Assembly: GCF_021655095.1 (NCBI RefSeq)
Contig: NZ_PPXW01000001.1
Coordinates: 2,417,384 to 2,481,383, forward strand
DNA: 64,000 nt
Direction of reading: 5' to 3'
Source of the DNA: Clostridium sp. Cult1
GTDB lineage: Bacteria; Bacillota; Clostridia; Tissierellales; Tepidimicrobiaceae
Shown here in pieces: positions 32,386-41,341 of the stretch. The first letter of the stretch is position 1. Every line of letters begins with the position of its first letter. Below the pieces are notes generated by a model. That model was not told where the DNA came from. It did no database searches and was given only the letters and a program-made list of their open reading frames with translations. Made by a program: the position numbers and the translations under genes.

Positions 32386-33666
32386 GTGGAGTTAAAATCT
32401 AAAAGAGTAAATATTACTAAAGGAATAAATCTTAACTTAATTAACATGGATGAATTGAAATCAAGTTTACTTAGTGTCTATTTTATCCTACCTTTAGATA
32501 GAGAAGATGTAACAAAAAATGCTTTAATTCCTATAGTTTTGAAGATGGGAACTAAAATATACGATTCAAGCATAAGAATTTCTCAAAGATTAAAAGAATT
32601 AAATGATTCATGGTTGAGTGTAGATATAGATAGAAAAGGAGAGAGACAAGTAATTAGATTTTCAATAGAAATACCTAAATTGCCTCATATGAATTATGAT
32701 AATCATATAGTAGATACTATTAATCTTTTAAAAAATATAATATTCGCTCCTTATTTAGAGGAAGGTTTATTCAGCTCTGAATATGTGGAAGAAGGAAAGA
32801 AAATTCTTGAGCAAATGATAATTAAAGAAAAAGAAGATATCAAAAATTACTCTATACAACGATGTATTGAAGAAATGTATAAAAATGAAAAATACAGCAT
32901 TTCTCCTTTAGGATATATGGAGAATTTAGCCAAAATAGATAGTGTAACATTATCTGAACACTATAATAAAATATTATCCAAAGCCCCCATGGAAATATTT
33001 TTTGTAGGTGAATATAAAGGATATATTGAAGACTATTTAAAAGAGAGTTTCAAATTTAAGAAAAATGATATTTATAAAATTGAGAGGGAGTATATAGCTG
33101 GAAAAGTAATGATTAAAAACATGATTTACGAGAATATGGACATAGATGAAAATAGGTTGGTAGTAGGATATAGAACAGGTATACCTTACGAAAGCTCCTT
33201 ATACAATGGATTATTGGTTGCCAATAATATTTTAGAAGATAGAATTAATGCAGAAAATTTAGGGGAAATAACAAGGCCTAATAAAGCTTTATATTTAGTT
33301 AACTCAAAAATAAACAAATACAAATCCTTTATTTTAATGGATTGTAGTACTTCACTAACAGATATTGAAGAAATAATAAAAAAGATTAGAAATGGAATAG
33401 ATGAATTGAAAAAAGGAAAATTTAATGAAGATGAGATGAGAACATCAAAGCAATCAATTAAAGGTTCAGTTAAAGCTATAAATAAAAATGGGATATTGAT
33501 ATCAGAATTTTTTCTTGACAAAATACTAACTGAAGATAATCGAAGCTATAATCAAATTATAGCAGATATCGATAAGGTAACTAAAGAAGAAATAATAGAA
33601 GCTTCAAAGGAATTGACTTTAGATACTATATACTTTCTAAGGAGTCATCAAAACTCTATAGAATAA
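32386..33666 (+). CDS. yfmF: YfmF-type inactive M16 peptidase homologue (EF-P modification-associated)
   Basis: M16-fold protein of 426 residues. The zinc motif HXXEH of active M16 peptidases is absent, as is normal for the YfmF subunit. YfmF and its active partner YfmH are linked by family annotation to the 5-aminopentanol modification of EF-P in Firmicutes. No yfmH is adjacent here; lgt follows instead. GTG 32386 was chosen because AAGGAGG lies 8 bp upstream, whereas the ATG at 32368 overlaps that ribosome binding site. Confidence 0.82.
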   Translation: MELKSKRVNITKGINLNLINMDELKSSLLSVYFILPLDREDVTKNALIPIVLKMGTKIYDSSIRISQRLKELNDSWLSVDIDRKGERQVIRFSIEIPKLPHMNYDNHIVDTINLLKNIIFAPYLEEGLFSSEYVEEGKKILEQMIIKEKEDIKNYSIQRCIEEMYKNEKYSISPLGYMENLAKIDSVTLSEHYNKILSKAPMEIFFVGEYKGYIEDYLKESFKFKKNDIYKIEREYIAGKVMIKNMIYENMDIDENRLVVGYRTGIPYESSLYNGLLVANNILEDRINAENLGEITRPNKALYLVNSKINKYKSFILMDCSTSLTDIEEIIKKIRNGIDELKKGKFNEDEMRTSKQSIKGSVKAINKNGILISEFFLDKILTEDNRSYNQIIADIDKVTKEEIIEASKELTLDTIYFLRSHQNSIE

Positions 33667-33762
33667 ATCACTTAATCTATTTTTAATATATGTTTTTCTG
33701 GGTAAATTAGAAATTATATGCTATACTAACTATATTAATAAACATAGGGAAGGTGACAAAAG

Positions 33763-34503
33763 ATGAATCCTGTAGCATTTAAAATATTTGGCATAGAGGT
33801 AATGTGGTATGGTATTTTAATTTCCCTAGGGGTAGTTATAGGGACTATACTAGCGTTAAGGGAGGCTAAAAGGCTAGGAATTAGTGAAGATACTATGATA
33901 GATCTTCTGTTATATGCTATCCCTATAGCATTAATCGGTGCTAGAATACACTATGTGATTTTTAGCTGGGACTATTATAAAAACAATTTGATACAAGTAT
34001 TCCATTTTAGAGGTGGGGGCTTGGCTATTCATGGAGCAATAATAGCAGCTGTTATTGTAGCAGTGATATTTACTAGAAAAAAAGGTATAGACTTTTGGAA
34101 AGTAGCGGATGCTTGTGCTCCAAGTTTAATCCTTGGCCAAGCAATAGGAAGATGGGGCAATTTTATAAACCAAGAAGCCTATGGTACACCTACTGACTTA
34201 CCTTGGGGTATAGTGATAGATGGTGTAAAAGTCCATCCAACTTTTTTATACGAGTCCCTTGGAAATTTTATGGTATTTCTATTTCTTTTATGGTATAGAC
34301 GTAATAAGACTAAAGTTTCGGGAGAAGTGTTTTTACTGTACCTAATATTATATTCAATCGTTAGATTTTTCGTTGAAGGGCTTAGAACGGATAGTTTGAT
34401 GTTAGGATCTATAAGGATAGCTCAACTTATTAGTATATTGTCGGTATTTATAGCAATTTATTATTTATTAAAGAGAAGAAAAAACAGTACTATACAAAAA
34501 TAG
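33763..34503 (+). CDS. lgt: Prolipoprotein diacylglyceryl transferase
   Basis: Membrane enzyme that attaches diacylglycerol from phosphatidylglycerol to the lipobox cysteine of prolipoproteins. At 246 residues it has seven hydrophobic segments, with HFRGGGLAIHGAI near residue 85, the Lgt signature GRWGNFINQEAYG near 128 and HPTFLYESLGN near 155. ATG 33763 follows GGAAGGTGA. It would serve the YhcN-like lipoprotein and others. A GNRA-loop terminator follows at its stop codon. Confidence 0.95.
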   Translation: MNPVAFKIFGIEVMWYGILISLGVVIGTILALREAKRLGISEDTMIDLLLYAIPIALIGARIHYVIFSWDYYKNNLIQVFHFRGGGLAIHGAIIAAVIVAVIFTRKKGIDFWKVADACAPSLILGQAIGRWGNFINQEAYGTPTDLPWGIVIDGVKVHPTFLYESLGNFMVFLFLLWYRRNKTKVSGEVFLLYLILYSIVRFFVEGLRTDSLMLGSIRIAQLISILSVFIAIYYLLKRRKNSTIQK

Positions 34504-34524
34504 AGGGAAACCTCTATTTTTTTT
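34496..34524 (+). terminator. Terminator after lgt
   Basis: AAAAATAGAGG (34496-34506) pairs with CCTCTATTTTT around a GAAA tetraloop, then more T residues. It contains the lgt stop codon. Confidence 0.88.
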
Positions 34525-34590
34525 ATTTATTTTTCTTTAATAATTGGAAGATTATCAAATAATAATAGAAAAAGATAAAAAATGTAAATA

Positions 34591-34610
34591 AATAGGGCTA
34601 AAGCCCTATT
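34591..34610. repeat. Compact inverted repeat upstream of mraZ
   Basis: AATAGGGC (34591-34598) pairs with GCCCTATT (34603-34610) around TAAA. Its A-rich right flank and T-rich left flank would make it a minus-strand terminator; on the plus strand an A tract follows. Part of the 233-bp gap between lgt and mraZ. Confidence 0.5.
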
Positions 34611-34656
34611 AAAAAAAGAATTTTTTTTAAAACTATAGCAGGAATTAATGAAATGG

Positions 34657-34700
34657 TATAGAATTAATAATATGTGGGGTAAAGTGGTACAAAGTGGGGT
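34657..34700 (+). promoter_or_regulatory. mraZ promoter region with three MraZ-binding boxes
   Basis: GTGG cores occur at 34674, 34684 and 34694, exactly 10 bp apart, the last two preceded by AAA (AAAGTGG). MraZ is known to bind direct repeats of this kind in front of its own dcw operon. A TGGTATAGA extended -10-like element precedes them at about 34654-34662. Autoregulation of the division and wall cluster by MraZ is therefore predicted. Confidence 0.75.
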
Positions 34701-34736
34701 AAAAGAAAATAGAGAGGACAGTAAAGGGTGAATGGT

Positions 34737-35168
34737 ATGTTTATAGGTGAATACCAACACACAATTGATAATAAAGGTAGAGTAATTATGCCTTCTAAAT
34801 TCAGGGAAGACCTAGGGTCAAATTTTATTATGACTAAGGGTTTAGACAACTGTCTTTTTGTTTATCCCATTGAAGAGTGGCAAGTGCTTGAAGAAAAGCT
34901 AAGATCTTTACCACTTACCAACAGAGATGCTAGAGCATTTGTTAGATTTTTCTTTGCAGGAGCAACAGAATGTATATTAGACAAACAGGGCAGAGTACTT
35001 ATACCAGGTAATTTAAGAGAACATGCAAAACTTATAAAGGATGCAGTTATTATTGGTGTTGCTGCACGAATTGAGATATGGAGCAAAGAGGAATGGACTG
35101 CTTATAATGAAGATGATAGTTTGAGTTATGATAATATTGCTGAAAAAATGGCAGAGTTAGGCATTTGA
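34737..35168 (+). CDS. mraZ: Transcriptional regulator MraZ
   Basis: AbrB-like DNA-binding protein (143 residues) that assembles into rings and represses or activates the dcw operon. It has the two family repeats: [13 protein letters not shown] near residue 13 and [16 protein letters not shown] near 84. ATG 34737 gives the typical start MFIGEYQHT and follows AAAGGG by 8 bp; GTG 34728 is too close to that site. First gene of the dcw cluster, directly behind three putative MraZ boxes. Confidence 0.95.
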   Translation: MFIGEYQHTIDNKGRVIMPSKFREDLGSNFIMTKGLDNCLFVYPIEEWQVLEEKLRSLPLTNRDARAFVRFFFAGATECILDKQGRVLIPGNLREHAKLIKDAVIIGVAARIEIWSKEEWTAYNEDDSLSYDNIAEKMAELGI

Positions 35169-35186
35169 TGTTAAGGAGTGAAAAAA

Positions 35187-36119
35187 TTGGAGTTTGAACA
35201 TATACCTGTATTATTGAAAGAGGCAATAGATGGCTTAAATATTAGAGAAGATGGGATTTATGTAGATGGAACATTAGGTGGCGCTGGACATTCTTATCAA
35301 ATAATTAAAAGACTGACAACAGGTAAACTAATTGGAATTGATCAAGATATTAACGCTATCAACAAAGCTAAAGAAGTCTTGAGGGATTATTCAGATAAAA
35401 CTATATTGGTCCATGATAATTATGTAAACATTAAAAAAATATTGTTTAACTTAGGAATAGAAAAAGTTGATGGTATTTTATTAGATATAGGTGTTTCATC
35501 TCACCAATTGGACCAAGAAGAAAGAGGATTTTCTTATAACAAAGAAGCACCATTGGACATGAGAATGGATAACACAAGACAATTTAGTGCTTGGGATGTA
35601 GTAAATAAATATTCCCAGGAAGACTTGGAAAAGATTATTTGGAAATATGGAGAGGAGAGATGGGCAAAGCGTATAGCGGAATTTATTGTAAATGAGAGAA
35701 AAATTAAATCTATTGATACTACTTTGGATTTAGTAAACATTATAAAAAAAGCTATACCCAAAAGGGTTAGAATGGAAGGACATCATCCTGCTAAGAAAAC
35801 CTTTCAAGCCATTAGAATAGAGGTAAACGAAGAATTGGATGTACTAGAGAAGAGTATACCTACTATGTGTGGATTGCTAAATAAAGGTGGTAGATTATGC
35901 ATAATCACTTTCCATTCTTTAGAGGATAGGATTGTAAAAGAAGAGTTTAAAGAGTTAAATAAAGAATGTATATGTCCACCGGAGTTTCCGGTATGTGTTT
36001 GCGATAAAAAAAGAGAGGTTAAAATAATCACTAAAAAACCTATTATACCAACTGTAGATGAAATAAATAGAAATCCTAGGGCTAGAAGTTCAAAGTTAAG
36101 AATTGTTGAGCGGGTTTAA
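35187..36119 (+). CDS. rsmH: 16S rRNA (cytosine1402-N4) methyltransferase RsmH
   Basis: SAM-dependent methyltransferase that modifies C1402 of 16S rRNA (310 residues). It starts with [16 protein letters not shown]; the SAM site is [11 protein letters not shown] near residue 26, followed by [12 protein letters not shown] near 98 and [16 protein letters not shown] near 195. TTG 35187 has AAGGAG 8 bp upstream, so it is preferred to GTG 35178, which lies within that site. Conserved position after mraZ. Confidence 0.95.
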   Translation: MEFEHIPVLLKEAIDGLNIREDGIYVDGTLGGAGHSYQIIKRLTTGKLIGIDQDINAINKAKEVLRDYSDKTILVHDNYVNIKKILFNLGIEKVDGILLDIGVSSHQLDQEERGFSYNKEAPLDMRMDNTRQFSAWDVVNKYSQEDLEKIIWKYGEERWAKRIAEFIVNERKIKSIDTTLDLVNIIKKAIPKRVRMEGHHPAKKTFQAIRIEVNEELDVLEKSIPTMCGLLNKGGRLCIITFHSLEDRIVKEEFKELNKECICPPEFPVCVCDKKREVKIITKKPIIPTVDEINRNPRARSSKLRIVERV

Positions 36120-36147
36120 GTTCTAAAATAAAGGGGGCAGGAATAAA

Positions 36148-36609
36148 TTGTTAGTAGCTAAAAAAGAATATAATTATTCTCCTGAAAAAGTCAATACTGA
36201 AAAAAGTAAAAGAAAAAAAGTAGTTAAGGTTAAGAAAAAAAACAAGGCTATACATAAATTAGCCATGATGGGAATTGCAATGATTGGATTAATATTATCT
36301 TTGTTTATTTTATATAGATATGCAAATATTACTAAGATGAGATTGGAGATTACAGAATTAGAAAAACAAAGAATTGAACTAATAAAAGAGAAAGAAAATC
36401 TAGTTGCTGAATTAGAAACTATAAAAAGTTCTTCTAAAATCGAGGAAGATGCCATTGTTATGTTAGGCATGAATTATCCAACAGAGGACCAAATAGTATA
36501 TGTAGATATTGACGAACTAGAGTTGCCAGATAAATCAGATGAAAAAGAGAGAATCTCTATAGTAGGTCAATTTAAAAATATTTTCAATTTGGTACTGAGT
36601 TTATTCTAG
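36148..36609 (+). CDS. ftsL: FtsL-like septum protein
   Basis: Small bitopic division protein (153 residues). A very basic cytoplasmic start (residues 1-40) leads into one membrane helix (about 44-62) and a coiled coil (about 65-100, leucine/isoleucine heptads with TELEKQRIELIKEKENLVAELE-like spacing). The sequence is too variable for identity by motif alone; its place between rsmH and the class B PBP gene identifies it as FtsL. TTG 36148 after AAGGGGG. Confidence 0.8.
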   Translation: MLVAKKEYNYSPEKVNTEKSKRKKVVKVKKKNKAIHKLAMMGIAMIGLILSLFILYRYANITKMRLEITELEKQRIELIKEKENLVAELETIKSSSKIEEDAIVMLGMNYPTEDQIVYVDIDELELPDKSDEKERISIVGQFKNIFNLVLSLF

Positions 36610-36620
36610 GAGGGTTTAAT

Positions 36621-38792
36621 TTGACAGTACCTAGCAATGTTTCAAAAAAAAGATTAATATTTGTACTCATTGTAGTAACGATAGTAGTCCTTGCTCTTAT
36701 TGTTAGATTAGGGTATATTCAAATTGCAACAGGGGAAGAATTGAAAAAAGGAGCCTTAGAGCAATGGACAAAAGGGATAGAGATAAAGTCAAAAAGAGGA
36801 ACTATATACGATAGAAATGGAAAAAAATTAGCAATTTCTGTTAGTTCATATACTGTATGGGCTAGTCCTGCTGATATAACTGATCCAATAAATACAGCTA
36901 AACAAGTAGCAGAAGTGCTTCAAATGGACGAATCATTGGTTTATGAAAAAATAACGAAAAAAACCAATGTAGAAAAGATAAAGCAATGGATATCTAAAGA
37001 AGAAGCTAAAGAATTAAGAAATTTAAAGTTATCAGGAATTGAAATTGTTGATGATAATAAAAGATTTTATCCTTATGAAGATTTTGCTAGCCATGTTATC
37101 GGTTTCACTGATATAGATAATTATGGATTATATGGCATTGAAAAGACCTATGATAAGTATCTATCAGGAAGCCCAGGAAGATGGGTTAAAACAGAGGATG
37201 CAAGAGGTAGACAAATGCCTTATGATGGAGAAAGGGTTTATGATGCAGAAGATGGGTTAAATGTAGTTTTAACCATCGATGAAACTATCCAACATTTTGC
37301 AGAAAAGGCTGCTATGGAATCTTTAATAACTACTAAAGCTAAAAATATTTCAATAATAGTTATGGAACCCAATACTGGAGATATATTAGCAATGACAACT
37401 CTACCTCAATATAATCCAAATAGCCCAAGGGAACCTTTAAATGAAGAAGAAAAAAAGATATGGGAAAATTTATCTGATGACGAGTTAAAGAAAAAATGGT
37501 ACGATATGTGGCGTAACTTTGCTATTAATGATGCCTATGAACCTGGTTCTACATTTAAGACCATAGTTGCTGCTGCGGCTATTGAAGAAAATGTGGCTAA
37601 TACAAAAACTAATTTTTATTGTAACGGTTTTGTAAGAGATATACCTGGAGGGGTACTAAAATGTGCAAGATGGTATAACCCTCATGGAGCTCAAACTTTA
37701 AAGGAAGGCATGGAAAATTCCTGTAACGTAGTCTTTGTAGATTTAGGAAGGAAGTTAGGTAAAGATAAACTTTATAAATACATTAAAGCTTTTGGGTTTG
37801 GAGAAAAGACTGGCATTGAATTGACTGGTGAGCAGGGAGGAATAATACCTATTAATACTGATATTATAAAAGAAATCAATTTGGCTACTATGTCCTATGG
37901 ACACGGTATAGCTGTAACCCCTATTCAGCTGATTAATGCTGTCTCTGCTATTGCCAATGGAGGCAATCTTATGAAACCAAGGCTTGTATCAGAATTAATC
38001 GATGATGAAGGTAATGTTATCATAGAAAACAAACCAGAGATTAAACGGCAAGTAATATCTAAAACCACATCAGATACCATGTTAGAGATGATGGAAAGTG
38101 TTGTATCAAAAGGAACTGGAACCAATGCCTATGTACCAGGTTATAGAGTTGCAGGTAAAACTGGAACAGCTCAAAAGATAATAGATGGTAAATATGCACC
38201 TGGAAAATATATTGGCTCTTTTGTTGCAGTAGCACCAGCTTCTGATCCAAGGATAGCTATATTGGTTATTGTAGATGAGCCTGAAGGCATTTATTATGGT
38301 GGTAGTGTTGCTGCTCCAGTGGCAGGAAAGATAATAGAGGAAACCTTATCATATTTGGAAGTTAAACCAGAATTTACAGAGGAAGAAAAAGAACAATTTG
38401 AATATACTGTTAATGTTCCTGATGTTCGGAATATGAAGATAGAAGAAGCTGGTAAAATATTATCTGATTTAGGATTCAAATATACAACTGAATCATTTAA
38501 CATCATAGAAAACTCCATGGTTATAGATCAATTCCCCTTGCCTGGAACGGAGGTAACTAAAGGATCCATAATAGATCTATATCTAGATGAAGATTATAAA
38601 AAAGAAAGTAAAATTATTATGCCTAATCTTAAAGGAAAATCTAGAGAAGATGTAATTAAAACATTAGATGGGCTGGGTCTAAAATATGATTTTATTGGGG
38701 AAGGCACAGTAATGAACCAAGATCCTTTACCTGGTACTGAAATTGATATAAATTATAATATAAAAGTTGAATTTTCAGATGCTAAAGAGTAA
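36621..38792 (+). CDS. spoVD: Class B penicillin-binding protein, SpoVD type
   Basis: Transpeptidase that cross-links peptidoglycan, in this family for the spore cortex or septum. One N-terminal helix (about 11-32) is followed by a pedestal domain with KRGTIYDRNGKKLA, then the catalytic domain with GSTFKT (active serine), SCN and KTGTAQK. Two PASTA repeats end the protein (near 595-655 and 660-720), each with a QFPLPG- or QDPLPG-type turn. The 723-residue size and PASTA tail favour SpoVD; it occupies the usual ftsI slot, so it may also serve division. The start is TTG 36621 after AGGAGGG. Confidence 0.93.
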   Translation: MTVPSNVSKKRLIFVLIVVTIVVLALIVRLGYIQIATGEELKKGALEQWTKGIEIKSKRGTIYDRNGKKLAISVSSYTVWASPADITDPINTAKQVAEVLQMDESLVYEKITKKTNVEKIKQWISKEEAKELRNLKLSGIEIVDDNKRFYPYEDFASHVIGFTDIDNYGLYGIEKTYDKYLSGSPGRWVKTEDARGRQMPYDGERVYDAEDGLNVVLTIDETIQHFAEKAAMESLITTKAKNISIIVMEPNTGDILAMTTLPQYNPNSPREPLNEEEKKIWENLSDDELKKKWYDMWRNFAINDAYEPGSTFKTIVAAAAIEENVANTKTNFYCNGFVRDIPGGVLKCARWYNPHGAQTLKEGMENSCNVVFVDLGRKLGKDKLYKYIKAFGFGEKTGIELTGEQGGIIPINTDIIKEINLATMSYGHGIAVTPIQLINAVSAIANGGNLMKPRLVSELIDDEGNVIIENKPEIKRQVISKTTSDTMLEMMESVVSKGTGTNAYVPGYRVAGKTGTAQKIIDGKYAPGKYIGSFVAVAPASDPRIAILVIVDEPEGIYYGGSVAAPVAGKIIEETLSYLEVKPEFTEEEKEQFEYTVNVPDVRNMKIEEAGKILSDLGFKYTTESFNIIENSMVIDQFPLPGTEVTKGSIIDLYLDEDYKKESKIIMPNLKGKSREDVIKTLDGLGLKYDFIGEGTVMNQDPLPGTEIDINYNIKVEFSDAKE

Positions 38793-38802
38793 TATATTAA
38801 GG

Positions 38803-38827
38803 GGCGACTTATTAAGTTGCCTTTTAA
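38803..38827 (+). terminator. Terminator-like hairpin between spoVD and murE
   Basis: GGCGACTT (38803-38810) pairs with AAGTTGCC (38814-38821), one wobble, then TTTT. It lies inside the dcw cluster and could partly uncouple spoVD from the downstream wall genes. Confidence 0.55.
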
Positions 38828-38862
38828 TTCATTATATTTATGAAATGAAAGCAGGGATAGAA

Positions 38863-40326
38863 TTGAAGTTAAAAGAAATAATTGCAAACAGTAAATGCGA
38901 GATTGTAAATGGTAGTAGTAACATTGATATTAAGGGAATCCAACAGGATTCTCGAAAAGTATCTAAGGATAATATGTTTGTTGCTATTAAAGGATTTACC
39001 GTAGATGGGCATGATTATTTACAAGAAGCCATTGAAAATGGAGCAAACTGTTTAGTTGTCCAAAAGGATGTAGAAATAGATATAGGTGATATTACATTAA
39101 TTAAAGTAGATAGTACAATCGAAGCATTGGCTAGATTTTCTTCTAAATATTTTAAGGAACCATCTAAAAAATTGGAACTAATCGGAGTGACAGGTACTAA
39201 TGGAAAAACTTCGACTACATATTTAATAAAGGGTATATTTGAAAAAAATAGCCAAAAGACAGGTTTAATTGGAACTCTAGGTTCTATAATAGATGGCAAT
39301 GTAATAGATTTAAAAAATACAACCCCCGAATCTTTAACTATTCAAGATCATTTAAGTAAGATGGTAGAAGTAAATACTGAGTATTGTGCAATTGAAGTAT
39401 CTTCCCATTCTTTAGATTTAAAAAGGGTAGAATATATAGATTTTCAGGTAGGTGTTTTTACTAATTTAACAGAAGATCATTTAGATTACCATTTGAATAT
39501 GGAAAATTACTATAATAGTAAACTTAAATTATTTGATAGAACTAAAAAGTATAATATAATCAACGGAGATGATCCTTTTGGAATTAGGATGATAGATGAT
39601 ATTAAAAATCCCATACCTATTATTACATATGGATTAAATGATAAATGGGATGTTTACGCTACAGATATCAAATGTCATATTAAGGGAGTAGATTTTACTT
39701 TGAACACTCCGAAGGGTTCTATTCCCATAAATTTAAAATTATTAGGTAAATTCAATATTTATAATGCATTGGCGGCTGCTTCCTGTGGAATCGTATATGA
39801 TGTGGACTTATCTATAATTAAGATGGGGCTAGAATCCATTACAGGTATTACAGGTCGATTTGATACAGTTCCAATAGATAAAGATTTTAGTGTCATTATA
39901 GATTTTGCTCATACACCTGATGGTTTAGAGAAGGTTTTAATGACTATAGATCAATTTGCTGAGGGAAGGAAAATTGTTATTTTCGGTGCAGGTGGCAATA
40001 GGGATAAAGCTAAAAGACCAATTATGGGGGAGACGGTAGCAAAGCATGCTGACTTGTGTATAGTGACTTCAGATAATCCAAGGTTTGAAAATCCGGAATC
40101 AATTATTAAGGATATTATAGTAGGAGTTGAAAAGGTTAAAGGAAAATATATAGCTATTACTGATAGGCGAAGAGCAATTGAATTTGCTTTATCAAATGCT
40201 AAATCAAAGGATGTAATATTATTGGCTGGAAAAGGCCATGAAACATATACTATCATTAAAGATAAAGTAATTCCTTTTGATGAAAAGCAAATAGTGTTAG
40301 ATATACTGAATAATTTAGATAAATAA
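38863..40326 (+). CDS. murE: UDP-MurNAc-L-Ala-D-Glu:meso-diaminopimelate ligase
   Basis: Adds the third amino acid of the peptidoglycan stem peptide. The ATP site GVTGTNGKTSTTYL is near residue 109; the specificity motif SDNPRFENP near 405 contains DNPR, which predicts meso-diaminopimelate rather than lysine. TTG 38863 (CAGGGATAG upstream) gives 487 residues, the usual size, and the expected KLKEII start; earlier in-frame starts overlap spoVD or the hairpin. mraY follows directly, with no murF between. Confidence 0.94.
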   Translation: MKLKEIIANSKCEIVNGSSNIDIKGIQQDSRKVSKDNMFVAIKGFTVDGHDYLQEAIENGANCLVVQKDVEIDIGDITLIKVDSTIEALARFSSKYFKEPSKKLELIGVTGTNGKTSTTYLIKGIFEKNSQKTGLIGTLGSIIDGNVIDLKNTTPESLTIQDHLSKMVEVNTEYCAIEVSSHSLDLKRVEYIDFQVGVFTNLTEDHLDYHLNMENYYNSKLKLFDRTKKYNIINGDDPFGIRMIDDIKNPIPIITYGLNDKWDVYATDIKCHIKGVDFTLNTPKGSIPINLKLLGKFNIYNALAAASCGIVYDVDLSIIKMGLESITGITGRFDTVPIDKDFSVIIDFAHTPDGLEKVLMTIDQFAEGRKIVIFGAGGNRDKAKRPIMGETVAKHADLCIVTSDNPRFENPESIIKDIIVGVEKVKGKYIAITDRRRAIEFALSNAKSKDVILLAGKGHETYTIIKDKVIPFDEKQIVLDILNNLDK

Positions 40327-40356
40327 CAGCAGCAGATACGAGAGAGGAGAAAACAA

Positions 40357-41322
40357 ATGGTTGAATATATAGATATTATTAGAGTTGTTATTATAGCGTT
40401 TATAATAACTGTTATATTAGGACCTATTATAATACCAATACTGAAAAAGCTTAACATCGGTCAAAATGTAAGAGAAGATGGACCCAAAACTCACTTAACA
40501 AAATCTGGAACACCTACTATGGGAGGTATTATAATAGTAATTGCATTACTTGTAACGACGATAAGTTCAGGGTTGTTGAACAGTGATATGTATATTTTAT
40601 TAGTATCAACTATTGGATTTGGACTTATAGGATTTATTGATGATTATATGAAAATAGTTAATAAGAGATCTTTAGGATTGAGAGCATATCAAAAGCTAAT
40701 AGGCCAAATAATATTAGCTATATTGTTAGCAATTTATCAATCTCGAACATCTATGTTAGGTACCAAAGTAATTATTCCTTTTCTAAGTCATAGATATTTG
40801 GATTTGGGAGTTCTTTATGTGCCTTTTATAGCTTTTGTTGTTGTAGGTACTGTAAATAGTGTTAATTTAACTGATGGATTAGATGGATTAGCCTCTGGAG
40901 TTACTTTAATAGTTTTATCCTTCTTTGGACTAGTGGCTCTTAATTGGGGGATGGATAGTATCTCCATATTTTCAGCCTCATTGACTGGGGCCTGTCTTGG
41001 TTTTTTAATATATAATGCTTATCCAGCAAAGATATTTATGGGAGATACTGGTTCTATGGCTTTAGGTGGAGCTGTATCTGCTATTGCAATATTATTAAAT
41101 TTACCTTTAATGATTCCAATAGTAGGAGGAATATATTTTGCTGAGGCTTTATCCGTTATTATTCAAGTTGTATCTTATAAACTTACAAGAAAGAGAGTTT
41201 TTTTGATGAGCCCTCTTCACCATCATTTTGAACAAAAAGGATGGAAAGAAACTAAAGTAGTGATTGTGTTTTGGAGTATTACCGTAATCTTATGTTTAGT
41301 AGGTGTGGCAAGTTTAAACTAA
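40357..41322 (+). CDS. mraY: Phospho-MurNAc-pentapeptide transferase MraY
   Basis: Ten-helix membrane enzyme that makes lipid I from UDP-MurNAc-pentapeptide and undecaprenyl phosphate. Key motifs are GTPTMGGI near residue 49, FIDDYMK near 93 (acidic pair), NSVNLTDGLDGLASG near 167 and IFMGDTGSMALGG near 225; the histidine-rich SPLHHHFEQKGW loop lies near 285. Length 321 is normal. ATG 40357 follows GAGAGGAG. Confidence 0.96.
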   Translation: MVEYIDIIRVVIIAFIITVILGPIIIPILKKLNIGQNVREDGPKTHLTKSGTPTMGGIIIVIALLVTTISSGLLNSDMYILLVSTIGFGLIGFIDDYMKIVNKRSLGLRAYQKLIGQIILAILLAIYQSRTSMLGTKVIIPFLSHRYLDLGVLYVPFIAFVVVGTVNSVNLTDGLDGLASGVTLIVLSFFGLVALNWGMDSISIFSASLTGACLGFLIYNAYPAKIFMGDTGSMALGGAVSAIAILLNLPLMIPIVGGIYFAEALSVIIQVVSYKLTRKRVFLMSPLHHHFEQKGWKETKVVIVFWSITVILCLVGVASLN

Positions 41323-41341
41323 TAGAAAGTAAGGTGTAAAT

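Noticed and set aside
39951-40457. 168-codon minus-strand frame across the murE-mraY junction
   Set aside because: It is antisense to two clear genes and lacks a start signal or domain.
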